A stretch of 64,000 nucleotides of DNA from NCBI GenBank assembly GCA_022008415.1, contig JAIRBC010000002.1, positions 155,371 through 219,370 of the forward strand, read 5' to 3'. A program made the position numbers and the translations under genes. A model generated the notes under the pieces. That model was not told the DNA's origin and made no database searches. It worked only from the letters and a program-made list of their open reading frames with translations. Shown here piece after piece: positions 17,791-27,514 of this stretch (positions are counted from its first letter, which is position 1; every line of letters begins with the position of its first letter). The stretch is from Cerina litoralis. GTDB taxonomy: Bacteria; Bacteroidota; Bacteroidia; Flavobacteriales; Flavobacteriaceae.

Positions 17791-18750
17791 ATGAAAGCAT
17801 CGATACGTAGAAGATATGGTACCCCACATCATATAAAAATCGAGAATGTCGATAGACCGATCCCGAAAGATAATGAGGTATTAATAAAGGTGTATGCCAC
17901 TACGGTCAATAGAACGGATTGTGCAAACCTTACCGCCAAGCCTTTCATCATGCGATTTGTTTTAGGGTTGTTTAAACCGCGGAAAAAAATAATGGGGACA
18001 GATTTTGCAGGAGAGGTAATTTCAGTTGGGAAAAATATAAAGTTTTTCGGTATCGGTGATAGCGTATTTGGTTTTAATGATACCGGTTCGCAATCGCAAG
18101 CCGAATACACCACAGTGACAGAAGAAAATTTATTTCGAATTCCCGATAATATAGATTACAAACAAGCGGCAGCAAGTTTGGAAGGGGCAAGTTATGCTTA
18201 CACTTTCATTCATAAAGTGACTCTCAAATCCGGGCAAAAAGTTCTAATAAATGGAGCGACCGGTGCGATTGGTTCCGCACTTCTACAATTTGTAAGACAA
18301 AATGACGTAAAATTAACAGCTACCTGTAATACTAAAAATATAGCGCTGATCAAATCTTTAGGGGCCGACAAAATATTTGATTTCACCGAGGAAGACTTTA
18401 CCGATGACAACGAAAAATATGACTATATATTCGACGCTGTGGGTAAAAGTACATTTGGAAAGTGCAAATCATTGTTAAAAGAAAGGGGTGTTTACATATC
18501 ATCGGAATTGGGGCCGTATTCCCAAAATGTTTTTTATCCCTTGTTGACCTCGATGTCTAAAAAAAAAGTAATTTTTCCAATCCCCTACCCCAAGCAGAAA
18601 ACGGTCCCTTTTATCAGCAACCTTCTGGGGCAGGGAAAGTTTAAGCCGGTAATAGATAGAGAATATTTATTGAAAGATATAGCAGAAGCCTATGAATATG
18701 TTATGACGGGAGAGAAAACGGGAAACGTAATAATTAGTGTCCATCCGTAA
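17791..18750 (+). CDS. MDR-family NAD(P)H-dependent oxidoreductase (quinone reductase-like)
   Basis: A 319-residue medium-chain dehydrogenase/reductase. The N-terminal GroES-like domain contains 'MGTDFAGEVISVGKNIKFFGIGDSVFGF', and the nucleotide-binding site is 'NGATGAIGSALLQF' (about residues 152-165). The catalytic and structural zinc ligands of alcohol dehydrogenases are absent, placing it with zinc-independent quinone oxidoreductase/enoyl reductase relatives. Likely reduces quinones or enones using NADPH; substrate unknown. Lies alone in the AT-rich stretch. Confidence 0.88.
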   Translation: MKASIRRRYGTPHHIKIENVDRPIPKDNEVLIKVYATTVNRTDCANLTAKPFIMRFVLGLFKPRKKIMGTDFAGEVISVGKNIKFFGIGDSVFGFNDTGSQSQAEYTTVTEENLFRIPDNIDYKQAAASLEGASYAYTFIHKVTLKSGQKVLINGATGAIGSALLQFVRQNDVKLTATCNTKNIALIKSLGADKIFDFTEEDFTDDNEKYDYIFDAVGKSTFGKCKSLLKERGVYISSELGPYSQNVFYPLLTSMSKKKVIFPIPYPKQKTVPFISNLLGQGKFKPVIDREYLLKDIAEAYEYVMTGEKTGNVIISVHP

Positions 18751-18835
18751 AGTGGGATTACTTCCCCTACTTTGTAACGATTTGCAATCTAGATCATAAT
18801 AAATCAAAATAAAAATGACATAAATCCCTATAGAA

Positions 18836-19681
18836 ATGAAATCCAAAACATTAATATTCATTACAATCGCGATCCTATGTGCGACATCTATTTGCAATGC
18901 CATGGACATAAGGGCTACAAAGTCAGGAGATTTTAATAAGGAAAAGGACTTATTATTGGTGCAAATGGATTGTAAAACCGATGTAGACGACCTTCAAACT
19001 GCAGCAGCCTTGGCCACCTTAATGTCCGACTCCAAATTTTCAAAAATAAATTACCATGCGGTCGCCGGCACGTATGGTACCCAGGAAGGGCTATATGTGC
19101 CTCCCAATGCCCTGTTTCAGCTCGCGTTTGGTGATAACTGGACAGATGCCCATAAAAATTTCAAGGACGCTGTAAGGCATGTCAAAAACATTGTTGAAGC
19201 AACGCTGGCCAACCAAGGTGATATTTGGATCGCGGAAGCGGGTCAATCCGATTTTACCGCTGCCCTGGTAATAGCTATTCAAACCGATTTTCCCGAAATA
19301 AACACTTCTGAGCGCATTCACGTGGTTCAGCATAGCGATTGGAACGAAAAAACCACTGCCCCCAAAAAATTAAAATTCGTTAAGGCAAATACCGATTACA
19401 ATAAGATAGCCGATGGCAATGAGGTCGGAAACGGAACTCCAGGTTTTCGATCCCCAGAATATAACCAATGGCATAGCAAAATTGAGAATCCTAAATTAAT
19501 TGATATATGGCAGCTCGCCATCGATCTATCCAACAGGTATAATGGCAAAGAGGGTCGTTACAACAACGAGGCAGTATCCGCCGGTGGACTGGACTTTTCC
19601 GACCTTTCCGAGGTCTGTTGGATTTTGGGGTTGCAGGACATAAGGGATACGGAACAGTTTTTTAATCTTTATGCAAAATAA
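18836..19681 (+). CDS. Exported nucleoside-hydrolase-like protein
   Basis: A 281-residue protein with signal peptide (residues 1-22, cut after CNA). The motif 'VQMDCKTDVDDLQTAAAL' (about 43-60) resembles the DTDxGxDDA calcium-binding start of nucleoside hydrolases, and 'DIWIAEAGQSDFTAALVIAI' is like their second conserved loop. The nearest group I recognise is the DUF1593 / nucleoside hydrolase-like exported proteins. The first aspartate pair is altered (DCKTD), so activity is uncertain. It ends 38 bases from a convergent transporter gene, with no visible terminator between them. Confidence 0.65.
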   Translation: MKSKTLIFITIAILCATSICNAMDIRATKSGDFNKEKDLLLVQMDCKTDVDDLQTAAALATLMSDSKFSKINYHAVAGTYGTQEGLYVPPNALFQLAFGDNWTDAHKNFKDAVRHVKNIVEATLANQGDIWIAEAGQSDFTAALVIAIQTDFPEINTSERIHVVQHSDWNEKTTAPKKLKFVKANTDYNKIADGNEVGNGTPGFRSPEYNQWHSKIENPKLIDIWQLAIDLSNRYNGKEGRYNNEAVSAGGLDFSDLSEVCWILGLQDIRDTEQFFNLYAK

Positions 19682-19718
19682 ATTCTCGCTCTCGGGTGGG
19701 TCGGGCTTGTGCAAACTT

Positions 19719-21047
19719 TTATGATTTGGGATTTCTGTGCACCCTGGTCAACAAATAAGCCCCAACTAGAAAAAACAGTCCTAGGAGAATAGTGGCATCG
19801 CGCATACTACCCGTCACCTGGGCAATTATCCCATACAGAAGCATCCCTATGACAATCCCGATTTTCTCGGTAACGTCGTAAAAACTAAAAAAGGAAGCTG
19901 TGTCCGTAGTTTTCGGCAAGAACTTGGAATAGGTAGACCGGGACAAGGCCTGGATGCCGCCCATCACCAGTCCTACACACCCTGCGGCGATATAAAAATC
20001 GATCGGGGCGATGACAAAATAGGCGTAGACACAAATAAGCACCCAAAGGATATTAACGGCAATCAATGTCCTTACATTCCCGAACGCTTTGGAAGCCCTA
20101 GCAGTAAGGGTGGCCCCTACAATGGCAACGATCTGAATCACCAAAATACTAACTATAAGACCGGTAGTGCGCTCCGAGTCCGACCCCCAATGTATTTCCT
20201 CTTCGCCAAAATAAGTAGCGATCAACATCACCGTCTGTACCGCCATACTGTACACAAAAAAAGCACGTAAATAACGCTTCAATTTTACTTCATGTCCCAA
20301 CTGAAGCCATACTTTTTTTAGTTCCATAAAACCATTGAGCACGACGTTTACCCTGGGTCCCTCCTTTTTAAAACCCTTCGGCAGGTGATAAAAGGTGTAC
20401 TGGGCAAAGGCAATCCACCAAAATCCCACAGAGACAAAGGAATACTTCATGGCCTTGATCTCGGCCGCTTCACCGGGGGAATCCTGAATCCCAAAAATTT
20501 CGGGCTTCATCACCATGGCTAAATTGAATATCAACAATATAACACTGCCAATGTATCCCAAGGAAAACCCTTTGGCGCTAATGCCGTCCTGTTGTTCCGG
20601 GAAGGCAATATCGGGCAGGTACGAGTTGTTGAAAGCAAAACTGACCCAAAATCCGACCAACCCAAAAAAGTAGCAGACGAGTCCGAGGTATATATTCTCC
20701 AGCGAAAACCAGTATAGCCCAATACAGGATAGCCCTCCCAGATAACAGAAAAATTTCATAAACAGCCGCTTATTTCCCAGATAATCGGCAATTCCGGATA
20801 TAAAAGGGGTAATAAGGGAAATAAAGAGAAAGGCAAAAGAAGTGGTGTAGCTTATCAATGGGGCCCTTGCTATCTCTCCCCCAAAAACGGTCACTTTCTC
20901 AATTTCGGCCAAGCGGAACAGCGCCCCATAAAAAATAGGAAAAATTGAGGAAATGATGACCAGGCTATAGACCGAGTTCGCCCAGTCGTAGAAGGCCCAC
21001 GCATTCAGTAGTTTTCTGCTCCCTTTTGGAAGGACTGTTGCTTTCAT
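19719..21047 (-). CDS. MFS transporter, UMF1/Atg22 family
   Basis: A 442-residue integral membrane protein with about 12 hydrophobic segments. The N-terminus 'LLNAWAFYDWANSVYSLVI' is the signature of the UMF1 (Atg22-like) branch of the major facilitator superfamily, and 'GLVMGGIQALSRSTYSKFLP' is its conserved second-half motif. In yeast Atg22 exports amino acids; substrates of bacterial members are unknown. Followed on the same strand by nothing close; the upstream M48 gene is 158 bases away. Confidence 0.9.
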   Translation of the reverse strand: MKATVLPKGSRKLLNAWAFYDWANSVYSLVIISSIFPIFYGALFRLAEIEKVTVFGGEIARAPLISYTTSFAFLFISLITPFISGIADYLGNKRLFMKFFCYLGGLSCIGLYWFSLENIYLGLVCYFFGLVGFWVSFAFNNSYLPDIAFPEQQDGISAKGFSLGYIGSVILLIFNLAMVMKPEIFGIQDSPGEAAEIKAMKYSFVSVGFWWIAFAQYTFYHLPKGFKKEGPRVNVVLNGFMELKKVWLQLGHEVKLKRYLRAFFVYSMAVQTVMLIATYFGEEEIHWGSDSERTTGLIVSILVIQIVAIVGATLTARASKAFGNVRTLIAVNILWVLICVYAYFVIAPIDFYIAAGCVGLVMGGIQALSRSTYSKFLPKTTDTASFFSFYDVTEKIGIVIGMLLYGIIAQVTGSMRDATILLGLFFLVGAYLLTRVHRNPKS

Positions 21048-21205
21048 AAACTATGGCCTCTCGGGGTAGAAAAGGTCGGTTGGTAAATTAGATGTTATAT
21101 TCTAGACGTAAAACCAGATTTGAGGGGCAAGTTAAAAAAAGTCTCCAAACCCTGGATTCATAACTTTTGTTTTCCATACCTTTCCTTGCCAATCAAAACA
21201 CTGCC

Positions 21206-22039
21206 TCACTTCTGAAAGGTGGTCACCCCAAACTTTCGGGCCTCTTCCTTGGCCAAAGGTGCCCATTGTGTCAAATTTGCGATCCTGGTGTCGTTGGAGG
21301 GGTGGGTACTCAAAAATTCGGGCGGTGCTGAGCCTCCCTGAGCTTTCATTCTTTTCCATAATTCCGCGGCTACATCCGGGTCGTATCCGGCGATGGCCAT
21401 AAGTTGTAATCCTATCCTATCGGCCTCGGTCTCGTGGCTTCGGCTAAAAGGCAACATCCCGCCCACTTCGGTTCCAATTCCATAAGCCTGATTAAATATT
21501 TCCCGGGTTTGGGGATCTTCAATCGCTATATTGCCGGCAACGGCCCCTAATTGCTGCAAGGTACTTGCACTCATACGTTGGGAGCCGTGATTTGCCAAAG
21601 CATGGGCCACCTCATGGCCCATTACAACCGCTATCCCGGCCTCATCCTGACAAATTGGGAGTATGCCCGTATAGAACACGATCTTTCCGCCAGGCATGCA
21701 CCAAGCGTTTACGGTTTTATCATCTACCAGGTTATATTCCCACCTGTAGTCCTTGAGATAACCGGGATAGCCGTTGGCGTTGAACCAACGTTCGGCGGCT
21801 GCTGAAATGCGCTGCCCGACCTTGGTAATCATCTTGGCATCGGCGGTTCCCTTTACCACTTTGTGCTCCTTAAGAAACTCGTCGTATTGGGCGAATGCTG
21901 TTGGGAAAATCTGGCTGTTGGGATAAAAATTAAGGGTTTTTTGACCCGTAAAGGGATTTGTTCTACACGCATCGGCCACCAATAAAATAACGGTCGCCAA
22001 AATCACTCTTTTAATAACCCTGTTCAACTGCATATTCAA
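21206..22039 (-). CDS. M48 family metalloprotease, lipoprotein
   Basis: A 277-residue periplasmic zinc protease of the LoiP/BepA type. The signal peptide ends in a lipobox with Cys25 ('VADAC'). The zinc motif HEVAH is at residues 142-146 and the third ligand is the glutamate in 'SHETEADRIG'. Likely role is quality control of outer membrane proteins. Two in-frame ATGs (22039 and 22033) are possible starts. An outward -7-like element lies about 100 bases upstream at 22139-22146. Confidence 0.9.
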   Translation of the reverse strand: MNMQLNRVIKRVILATVILLVADACRTNPFTGQKTLNFYPNSQIFPTAFAQYDEFLKEHKVVKGTADAKMITKVGQRISAAAERWFNANGYPGYLKDYRWEYNLVDDKTVNAWCMPGGKIVFYTGILPICQDEAGIAVVMGHEVAHALANHGSQRMSASTLQQLGAVAGNIAIEDPQTREIFNQAYGIGTEVGGMLPFSRSHETEADRIGLQLMAIAGYDPDVAAELWKRMKAQGGSAPPEFLSTHPSNDTRIANLTQWAPLAKEEARKFGVTTFQK

Positions 22040-22136
22040 TTTTATTTTTCGGTTTTACCATAACTTTTTTGGAAACCAATCTGGCCTAAATCAATGCGAT
22101 ACAGGACGATGTGATCATGAGGCATCCAATTTGGTC

Positions 22137-22190
22137 TACAAAATTAAAGTTGTTCCCTGAATTTAATTAGTGCAATCGATTAATTTTGTA
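22137..22190. promoter_or_regulatory. 11-base inverted repeat carrying two outward -7-like elements
   Basis: TACAAAATTAA (22137-22147) and TTAATTTTGTA (22180-22190) are perfect inverted copies 32 bases apart. Each contains TAATTTTG, an exact TAnnTTTG match, reading outward: the left one toward the M48 gene, the right one into the 3' end of the GH31 gene as antisense. No good -33 element was found at the expected distance, so a regulator-binding site is an equally good explanation. Confidence 0.4.
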
Positions 22191-22298
22191 TCCCTTATCC
22201 TTCGCCCCAACAGTCTCGAAGTCGGGTTTTATTCTGAAATCCAAAAAGGCTTAAACCGCTTCCGTATTAAAAAAGCATAAACAAATTTTATGCCAAGG

Positions 22299-24698
22299 CT
22301 ATTTTCCAATAATATGGAGTACCGTAAAGTCCTTGTTTATTTCTATGGAATTATTTCCGTTTAATTTGAGTTCTGCCAAAGAGACCTTTTCATTATCTAG
22401 TTGGATCGATGTAATCTTGAAAGGCAACCCGTGTATCCTAAATTTAAGATTTTCATAGGGAGTTATAAAAGTTCCGTCTTTAAACTGCTGAATAATAAGC
22501 TCTTTTTCCTTTCCTTTCAATTTAAAGTTCCTTAGGCTATAACGTCCCTTTTTATAATCATATCCATCCTGTGCATCCTCGAATACCATAGAGTTTTCTA
22601 CCCCCAATTTATAGTATACGTCGAGGGCCAATTCCTTTATCTCCAACTCTCCTACATACTGTTGCACAGGATATTTTGGAATTATGGCTCCTTCCTTTAC
22701 GAATAAGGGAATGCTGTCTAATTTGGCTACCACCCATTTTTCTATACCCCCGCCCACGATTTCATCTGTCCAATAATTGTACCATTTTCCCTTGGGAAAA
22801 TACATTCTTCTACCCTGGGCATTGGGTTCCTGAATGGGACATACCAATATTTGCTCCCCAAAAATAAACTCATCCGTCCTAAAATGGGTTTGCGGATCTT
22901 CTTGATCATAATAGACCAAGGATTGCAACATAGGAGACCCCTCCTTGGTGTATTTGTAGAACATGGTATATAAATAGGGTAATAGCTGGTACCTCAACTC
23001 TATAAATTTCCTAGAAATGTCGGTAATTTCATCCCCAAAAGACCAAGGTTCCTGATCCCCGTGGTCCCCGCTGGAGTGAACCCTACAGAGCGGATGAAAA
23101 ATTCCAAGTTGGATCCATCTAACAAATAGCTCCCCGCTTGGTTGTTCGGCAAAACCTCCAATATCCGATCCTACATGCGACATACCGCTCATGCACATCC
23201 TTTGGGCCTGCACGTTGGCGATCCAGAGGTGCTCCCATGTCGCAATGTTGTCCCCTGTCCATGTAGACGTAAATCTTTGCGCGCCAGAGTACGCGGAACG
23301 GGTAATTACAAAGGGCCGTTTAGGATATACATATTTCTTAACCCCTTCGTAGGTAGCACGTGCCATCTGGGTGCCGTATATATTGTGTGCTTTCCTATGG
23401 CTGCAGCGAAACCCGTCGTAATCGTGCCTCACGTCCAACGGAAATGTTTTGGTTGGCACTTCCATGACCGCGGGTTCGTTCATGTCGTTCCAGACCCCCT
23501 TGATGCCGATATCACCGATGAGCTCTTTGTACAGGCCGGCCCACCAGTCCCTAACCTCGGGATTGGTAAAATCGGGAAAATTGCATTCTCCCGGCCATAC
23601 CTTGCCACGCATATAGGGGCCATCGCCCCTCTTGCAAAAATAATCGTTGTCCTTGCCCTCCTGATAGACCCAGTAATCCTTGTCTACCTTTATTCCCGGA
23701 TCAATGATCGCAACGGTTTTAAAACCATCGTCGCTAAGTTCCTTTACCATTCTTTTGGGATCCGGAAAATATTCATTGTTCCATGTAAAACAGCGAAAGC
23801 CTTCCATATAGTCGATATCCAAATAGATGCCGTCACAGGGAATCTTTAGATCTCGGAAGGTTTTGGCCACTTCCTTTACCCTACTCTCGGGATAGTAGCT
23901 CCACTTGCATTGTTGAAATCCAAGGGTCCACAATGGCGGTAGTTCTGGCCTTCCTGTAAGATCGGTATAGGCCTTGACCACTTGGTCCATTTTAGGTCCA
24001 TAGAAAAAATAGTAGTTCATTTCACCTCCATCTGCCCAAAAACTAGTGATATTCCTGCGCTCGTGGGAAAAATCGAAATAGGTCCTAAAGGTGTTATCGA
24101 AAAATATCCCGTAGGACTGATTGTTGTGAAGACCCACAAAAAAAGGTATGGCCTTGTACAACGGGTCTTGGTCCTTACCAAAGGCATACTGATCCATGGC
24201 CCAATTGTTTAACCGCTTCCCTTTAAGGTTGGAGTGTGTTGCCTTATCGCCAAGACCGTAAAAACTCTCTGCGGTTTGGGCCACTTTGCTCATTTTTACG
24301 ATATTCCCACCAAACTCATAGTTTTCCTCCCAATGAAATCCCAACTCATCCTGATTGATGACATTGTCCTCCATATCGGTAATCTTGATCTTTAGGTCTA
24401 CCTTATTTATAAAGACCTTCAGCTTGGAGGTCATCACTATGTATTGCGAAGCTTGGTCCTCTACCTCCAAGTGATTAAAGCCCAGGTTAACGTCCTCGCT
24501 AATCGCATAGGAAAAATCGGGCTCAAACACGTGTTCGGTAGCATATCTAAAACGCAAGGCGCTGTCTCTAAGCACAGTGAGTTCTAGTATAACACCATTC
24601 TCGGTCGTAAAATAAAGTTTATCGGTATCTTTTTTAAAATCTACAATCGTATTGGGATATAAATTTCCCTTAAATTCCAGTTCGGTATTGGTAATCAT
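22299..24698 (-). CDS. Glycoside hydrolase family 31 alpha-glucosidase
   Basis: A 799-residue GH31 enzyme that releases glucose from alpha-glucans or oligosaccharides. An N-terminal beta domain precedes the TIM barrel; the nucleophile is Asp405 in 'GVWNDMNEP', and the acid/base region is 'STWTGDN'. The 'FHPLCRVHSSGDH' motif and C-terminal beta domains with DUF5110-like ending are normal. No signal peptide, so cytoplasmic. It lies 109 bases downstream of glgB on the same strand, suggesting a shared role in glycogen or maltodextrin metabolism, but it has its own -7 element. Confidence 0.93.
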   Translation of the reverse strand: MITNTELEFKGNLYPNTIVDFKKDTDKLYFTTENGVILELTVLRDSALRFRYATEHVFEPDFSYAISEDVNLGFNHLEVEDQASQYIVMTSKLKVFINKVDLKIKITDMEDNVINQDELGFHWEENYEFGGNIVKMSKVAQTAESFYGLGDKATHSNLKGKRLNNWAMDQYAFGKDQDPLYKAIPFFVGLHNNQSYGIFFDNTFRTYFDFSHERRNITSFWADGGEMNYYFFYGPKMDQVVKAYTDLTGRPELPPLWTLGFQQCKWSYYPESRVKEVAKTFRDLKIPCDGIYLDIDYMEGFRCFTWNNEYFPDPKRMVKELSDDGFKTVAIIDPGIKVDKDYWVYQEGKDNDYFCKRGDGPYMRGKVWPGECNFPDFTNPEVRDWWAGLYKELIGDIGIKGVWNDMNEPAVMEVPTKTFPLDVRHDYDGFRCSHRKAHNIYGTQMARATYEGVKKYVYPKRPFVITRSAYSGAQRFTSTWTGDNIATWEHLWIANVQAQRMCMSGMSHVGSDIGGFAEQPSGELFVRWIQLGIFHPLCRVHSSGDHGDQEPWSFGDEITDISRKFIELRYQLLPYLYTMFYKYTKEGSPMLQSLVYYDQEDPQTHFRTDEFIFGEQILVCPIQEPNAQGRRMYFPKGKWYNYWTDEIVGGGIEKWVVAKLDSIPLFVKEGAIIPKYPVQQYVGELEIKELALDVYYKLGVENSMVFEDAQDGYDYKKGRYSLRNFKLKGKEKELIIQQFKDGTFITPYENLKFRIHGLPFKITSIQLDNEKVSLAELKLNGNNSIEINKDFTVLHIIGK

Positions 24699-24721
24699 CG
24701 TCGATTCGTTTTTTGGACCTG

Positions 24722-24729
24722 CAAAGGTA
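24722..24729 (-). promoter_or_regulatory. -7 element of the GH31 gene
   Basis: Read leftward, TACCTTTG (24729-24722), followed by CA, is an exact TAnnTTTG match 24 bases before the GH31 ATG. No clear -33 TTG is present, so strength or regulation is uncertain. Confidence 0.5.
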
Positions 24730-24807
24730 TAAACATTGAATTGTATTATTAAAGAATATTACAACCAATTATGAACTATAACGTTATAGTCTATAGTTAT
24801 TGCCAAA

Positions 24808-26703
24808 TTATTTAATTATGATTGTACTGAGAGGAGGTAAGGTGATTTCTATGGATTTCTCGTAACCATGACATGGAATTTTACTCGTTTTGATAACTTT
24901 ATTACTGCTACCGCTTCCTCCATACTTTTTGTCATCGCTATTTAAAATCTCCTTGAGTTTTCCGGGCTTCGGCATGCCTATCCTGTAATTTTCCCTGAGT
25001 GCGGGAGTAAAGTTGCAGACCACGATAAGGTCGTTCTTGGCATCGTGCCCCTTCCGGATAAAGGTAATCACAGAATTTTCGTGATCACCGTAGTCGATCC
25101 ATTGAAATCCTTCGGGACTAAATTGTTTTTCATACAACGCGGGATTATCCTTATAGACCTTATTGAGGTCTTTCACAAGTTGTTGAACCCCGGTATGAAA
25201 ATCGTACTGCAAAAGATACCAGTCCAAGCCATTTTGGAAATTCCATTCCGAGGATTGACCAAACTCCCCTCCCATAAATATGAGGTTAGTACCCGGATGG
25301 GTAAACATATAGCCAAAGAGCAACCTCAGATTGGCAAAGCGCTGCCATTCGTCCCCTGGCATACGGTACAACAGGGATTGTTTCCCATAAACCACCTCAT
25401 CGTGGGAAAAAGGCAGCATAAAGTTCTCCGTAAAGGCATAGGTCATACTAAAGGTAAGGTCGTTTTGATGATACTTTCTGTAAATGGGCTCTTTCTTGAA
25501 ATATTCCAGGGTATCGTGCATCCAACCCATCATCCATTTCATACCAAAACCCAATCCTCCAAGATCTACTGGACGGGAAACCCCTGAAAATGCGGTAGAC
25601 TCCTCCGCAATAGTCTGTATTCCCGGAAATTCCCCATAAACGGCCTGGTTAAGTTCCCGGATAAGGGACATCGCCTCCAAATTCTCATTGTTCCCGTACA
25701 TATTAGGTTCCCACTCCCCTTCCTCACGGGAATAATCCAAATATATCATGGAGGCCACTGCGTCTACCCTAAGGGCATCGGCATGGAATTGATCTAACCA
25801 GAACATGGCGTTGCTGATCAAAAAAGCTCGTACTTCGTTTCTGCCGTAATTAAAAATTAGACTCTTCCAATCCGGATGATATCCCTTTCTGCGGTCGGGA
25901 TGCTCGTAAAGATGGGAACCGTCAAAAAAACCCAGCCCAAAAGCATCTTCCGGAAAATGGGAAGGTACCCAATCCAGGATTACCCCAATATCGTTTTGAT
26001 GCAGTTTATCTACCAAATATTTAAACCCTCCCGGCTCCCCAAATCGCGAAGTCGGGGCAAAATAACCGGTAACTTGGTACCCCCAGGACGGGTCGTAGGG
26101 AAACTCCATAATAGGCATCAGTTCTACGTGGGTAAAACCCATTTCCTTAACGTAGTCGACCAGTTCGTCCGCCAGCTCACTATAGGTTAAAAAAGTGTTG
26201 TCCTTGGACTTTTTCCAGGAACCCAAATGCACCTCATAGACCGAAAAGGGCCTGTCCAGGGAATTTTTATCTTTCCTATAGCCCATCCAATCCTTGTCTT
26301 GCCATTTATAAGTATCTTCCCAAATAATGGATGCGTTTTGTGGGGGGAGTTCGCAATATCTTGAAAACGGATCTGCTTTCTCCGTAACCACACCGTGATT
26401 TTCGGAGTGAATTTTATATTTATAGATCTCTCCCTTACAGACTCCGGGGAGAAATCCCTCCCATATACCACTGGAATCCCAACGCACGTTAAGGGGGTGC
26501 TCCCCGGCCCGCCAATCGTTAAAATTCCCTATCACGGAAACGGTTCTTGCCGTGGGCGCCCAAACAGCAAAATAAGTTCCCTTCTCCCCATTGAGCTCCA
26601 TGGGATGAGACCCCATTTTTTCATATAATCGAAAGTGCTTGCCCGCTTTGAAAAGATCGATGTCAAATTCGGAAAAGAGACTGTACGGAATAACGTTTGA
26701 CAT
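24808..26703 (-). CDS. glgB: 1,4-alpha-glucan branching enzyme
   Basis: A 631-residue GH13 branching enzyme that makes alpha-1,6 branch points in glycogen. An N-terminal CBM48 ('TYFAVWAPTARTVSVIGNFNDW', about 46-67) precedes the barrel; the nucleophile is Asp314 ('ALRVDAVASM'), the acid/base is in 'TIAEEST' and the transition-state residue in 'PFSHDEVVYGK'. I prefer MSNVIPYSLF at 26703 over an ATG ten codons upstream, as homologues begin here. glgA and glgC are not in the window. Confidence 0.95.
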   Translation of the reverse strand: MSNVIPYSLFSEFDIDLFKAGKHFRLYEKMGSHPMELNGEKGTYFAVWAPTARTVSVIGNFNDWRAGEHPLNVRWDSSGIWEGFLPGVCKGEIYKYKIHSENHGVVTEKADPFSRYCELPPQNASIIWEDTYKWQDKDWMGYRKDKNSLDRPFSVYEVHLGSWKKSKDNTFLTYSELADELVDYVKEMGFTHVELMPIMEFPYDPSWGYQVTGYFAPTSRFGEPGGFKYLVDKLHQNDIGVILDWVPSHFPEDAFGLGFFDGSHLYEHPDRRKGYHPDWKSLIFNYGRNEVRAFLISNAMFWLDQFHADALRVDAVASMIYLDYSREEGEWEPNMYGNNENLEAMSLIRELNQAVYGEFPGIQTIAEESTAFSGVSRPVDLGGLGFGMKWMMGWMHDTLEYFKKEPIYRKYHQNDLTFSMTYAFTENFMLPFSHDEVVYGKQSLLYRMPGDEWQRFANLRLLFGYMFTHPGTNLIFMGGEFGQSSEWNFQNGLDWYLLQYDFHTGVQQLVKDLNKVYKDNPALYEKQFSPEGFQWIDYGDHENSVITFIRKGHDAKNDLIVVCNFTPALRENYRIGMPKPGKLKEILNSDDKKYGGSGSSNKVIKTSKIPCHGYEKSIEITLPPLSTIIIK

Positions 26704-26887
26704 AGGAGTTCTGTTTATTACAATATTAAACAACTTTGGTTAAATTTTAAATAAATTGCGGATCTAAGTTTAAATAATGCCTTAATTTTATGGCCAAAAG
26801 CCCAATAATTTAAAAATTGGAACGTTTTTTGAATTATGAAAAGAAAGTTGGATCCTCCAGCTATTCAATAAATTAAAATTAAATAGT

Positions 26888-27451
26888 ATGAAAAAAATAG
26901 CTTTATCAATAGGCATATTTCTAGCCCTATTTATCGTTTCTTGTGAAGGGCCCAATGGACCACCAGGACCAGTAGGACCAGAAGGACTTCCAGGCCTGGA
27001 CGGAATTCAAGGGCAGGTATTCGAAGTTGAAGGGGTGAATTTTGATTACGATTCGGGCAATAATGTCTACAATACGGTTTTACAATTCTCGGACTTTACA
27101 AGTTTTGAAATACTGGATAGTGACGCGGTATTGGTCTATAGGTTTGATGGCCAGATCGATTTTGATGACGGTAGCACAAAGGATTCCTGGGGACTTATCC
27201 CCCAAAATTTCTTTTTGCCGGGAGGAACGATCCAATATGTAACATCCCATACCTCCAATGACGTTCAGATATTCATTGACGGGAATTTTAACTTGGCTAA
27301 TATTTCTACTGAATTTACCGACAATCAAATTTTCAGAGTAGTTATACTCCCCAGTGATTTTGCAGCCAACGCAAAAGTTGATAAGGCCAATATAGATGCC
27401 GTAATGCGCACTTTGAACCTTGAAGAAAAGGACGTGAGGCAACTTCGGTAA
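26888..27451 (+). CDS. Lipoprotein with a short collagen-like segment
   Basis: A 187-residue lipoprotein: signal peptide with lipobox cysteine at about residue 19 ('FIVSCEG'), then about seven Gly-X-Y triplets (GPN GPP GPV GPE GLP GLD GIQG) and a beta-rich C-terminal domain of about 140 residues ('YNTVLQFSDFTSFEILDSDAVLVYRFDG'). Such proteins are widespread in Bacteroidota and of unknown function; the triplets may allow trimer formation at the surface. It is monocistronic and ends at a strong terminator. Confidence 0.85.
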   Translation: MKKIALSIGIFLALFIVSCEGPNGPPGPVGPEGLPGLDGIQGQVFEVEGVNFDYDSGNNVYNTVLQFSDFTSFEILDSDAVLVYRFDGQIDFDDGSTKDSWGLIPQNFFLPGGTIQYVTSHTSNDVQIFIDGNFNLANISTEFTDNQIFRVVILPSDFAANAKVDKANIDAVMRTLNLEEKDVRQLR

Positions 27452-27477
27452 ACCTTAATTTGATATTTAAAGCTGAC

Positions 27478-27514
27478 AAAGCCCGGGTTTCCTATATGGA
27501 ATCCGGGCTTTTTT
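27478..27514 (+). terminator. Intrinsic terminator after the collagen-like lipoprotein
   Basis: AAAGCCCGG..TTTCC (27478-27492) and GGAATCCGGGCTTT (from 27498) form a long GC-rich stem with a five-base loop, followed by a run of T to 27514. Confidence 0.85.
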
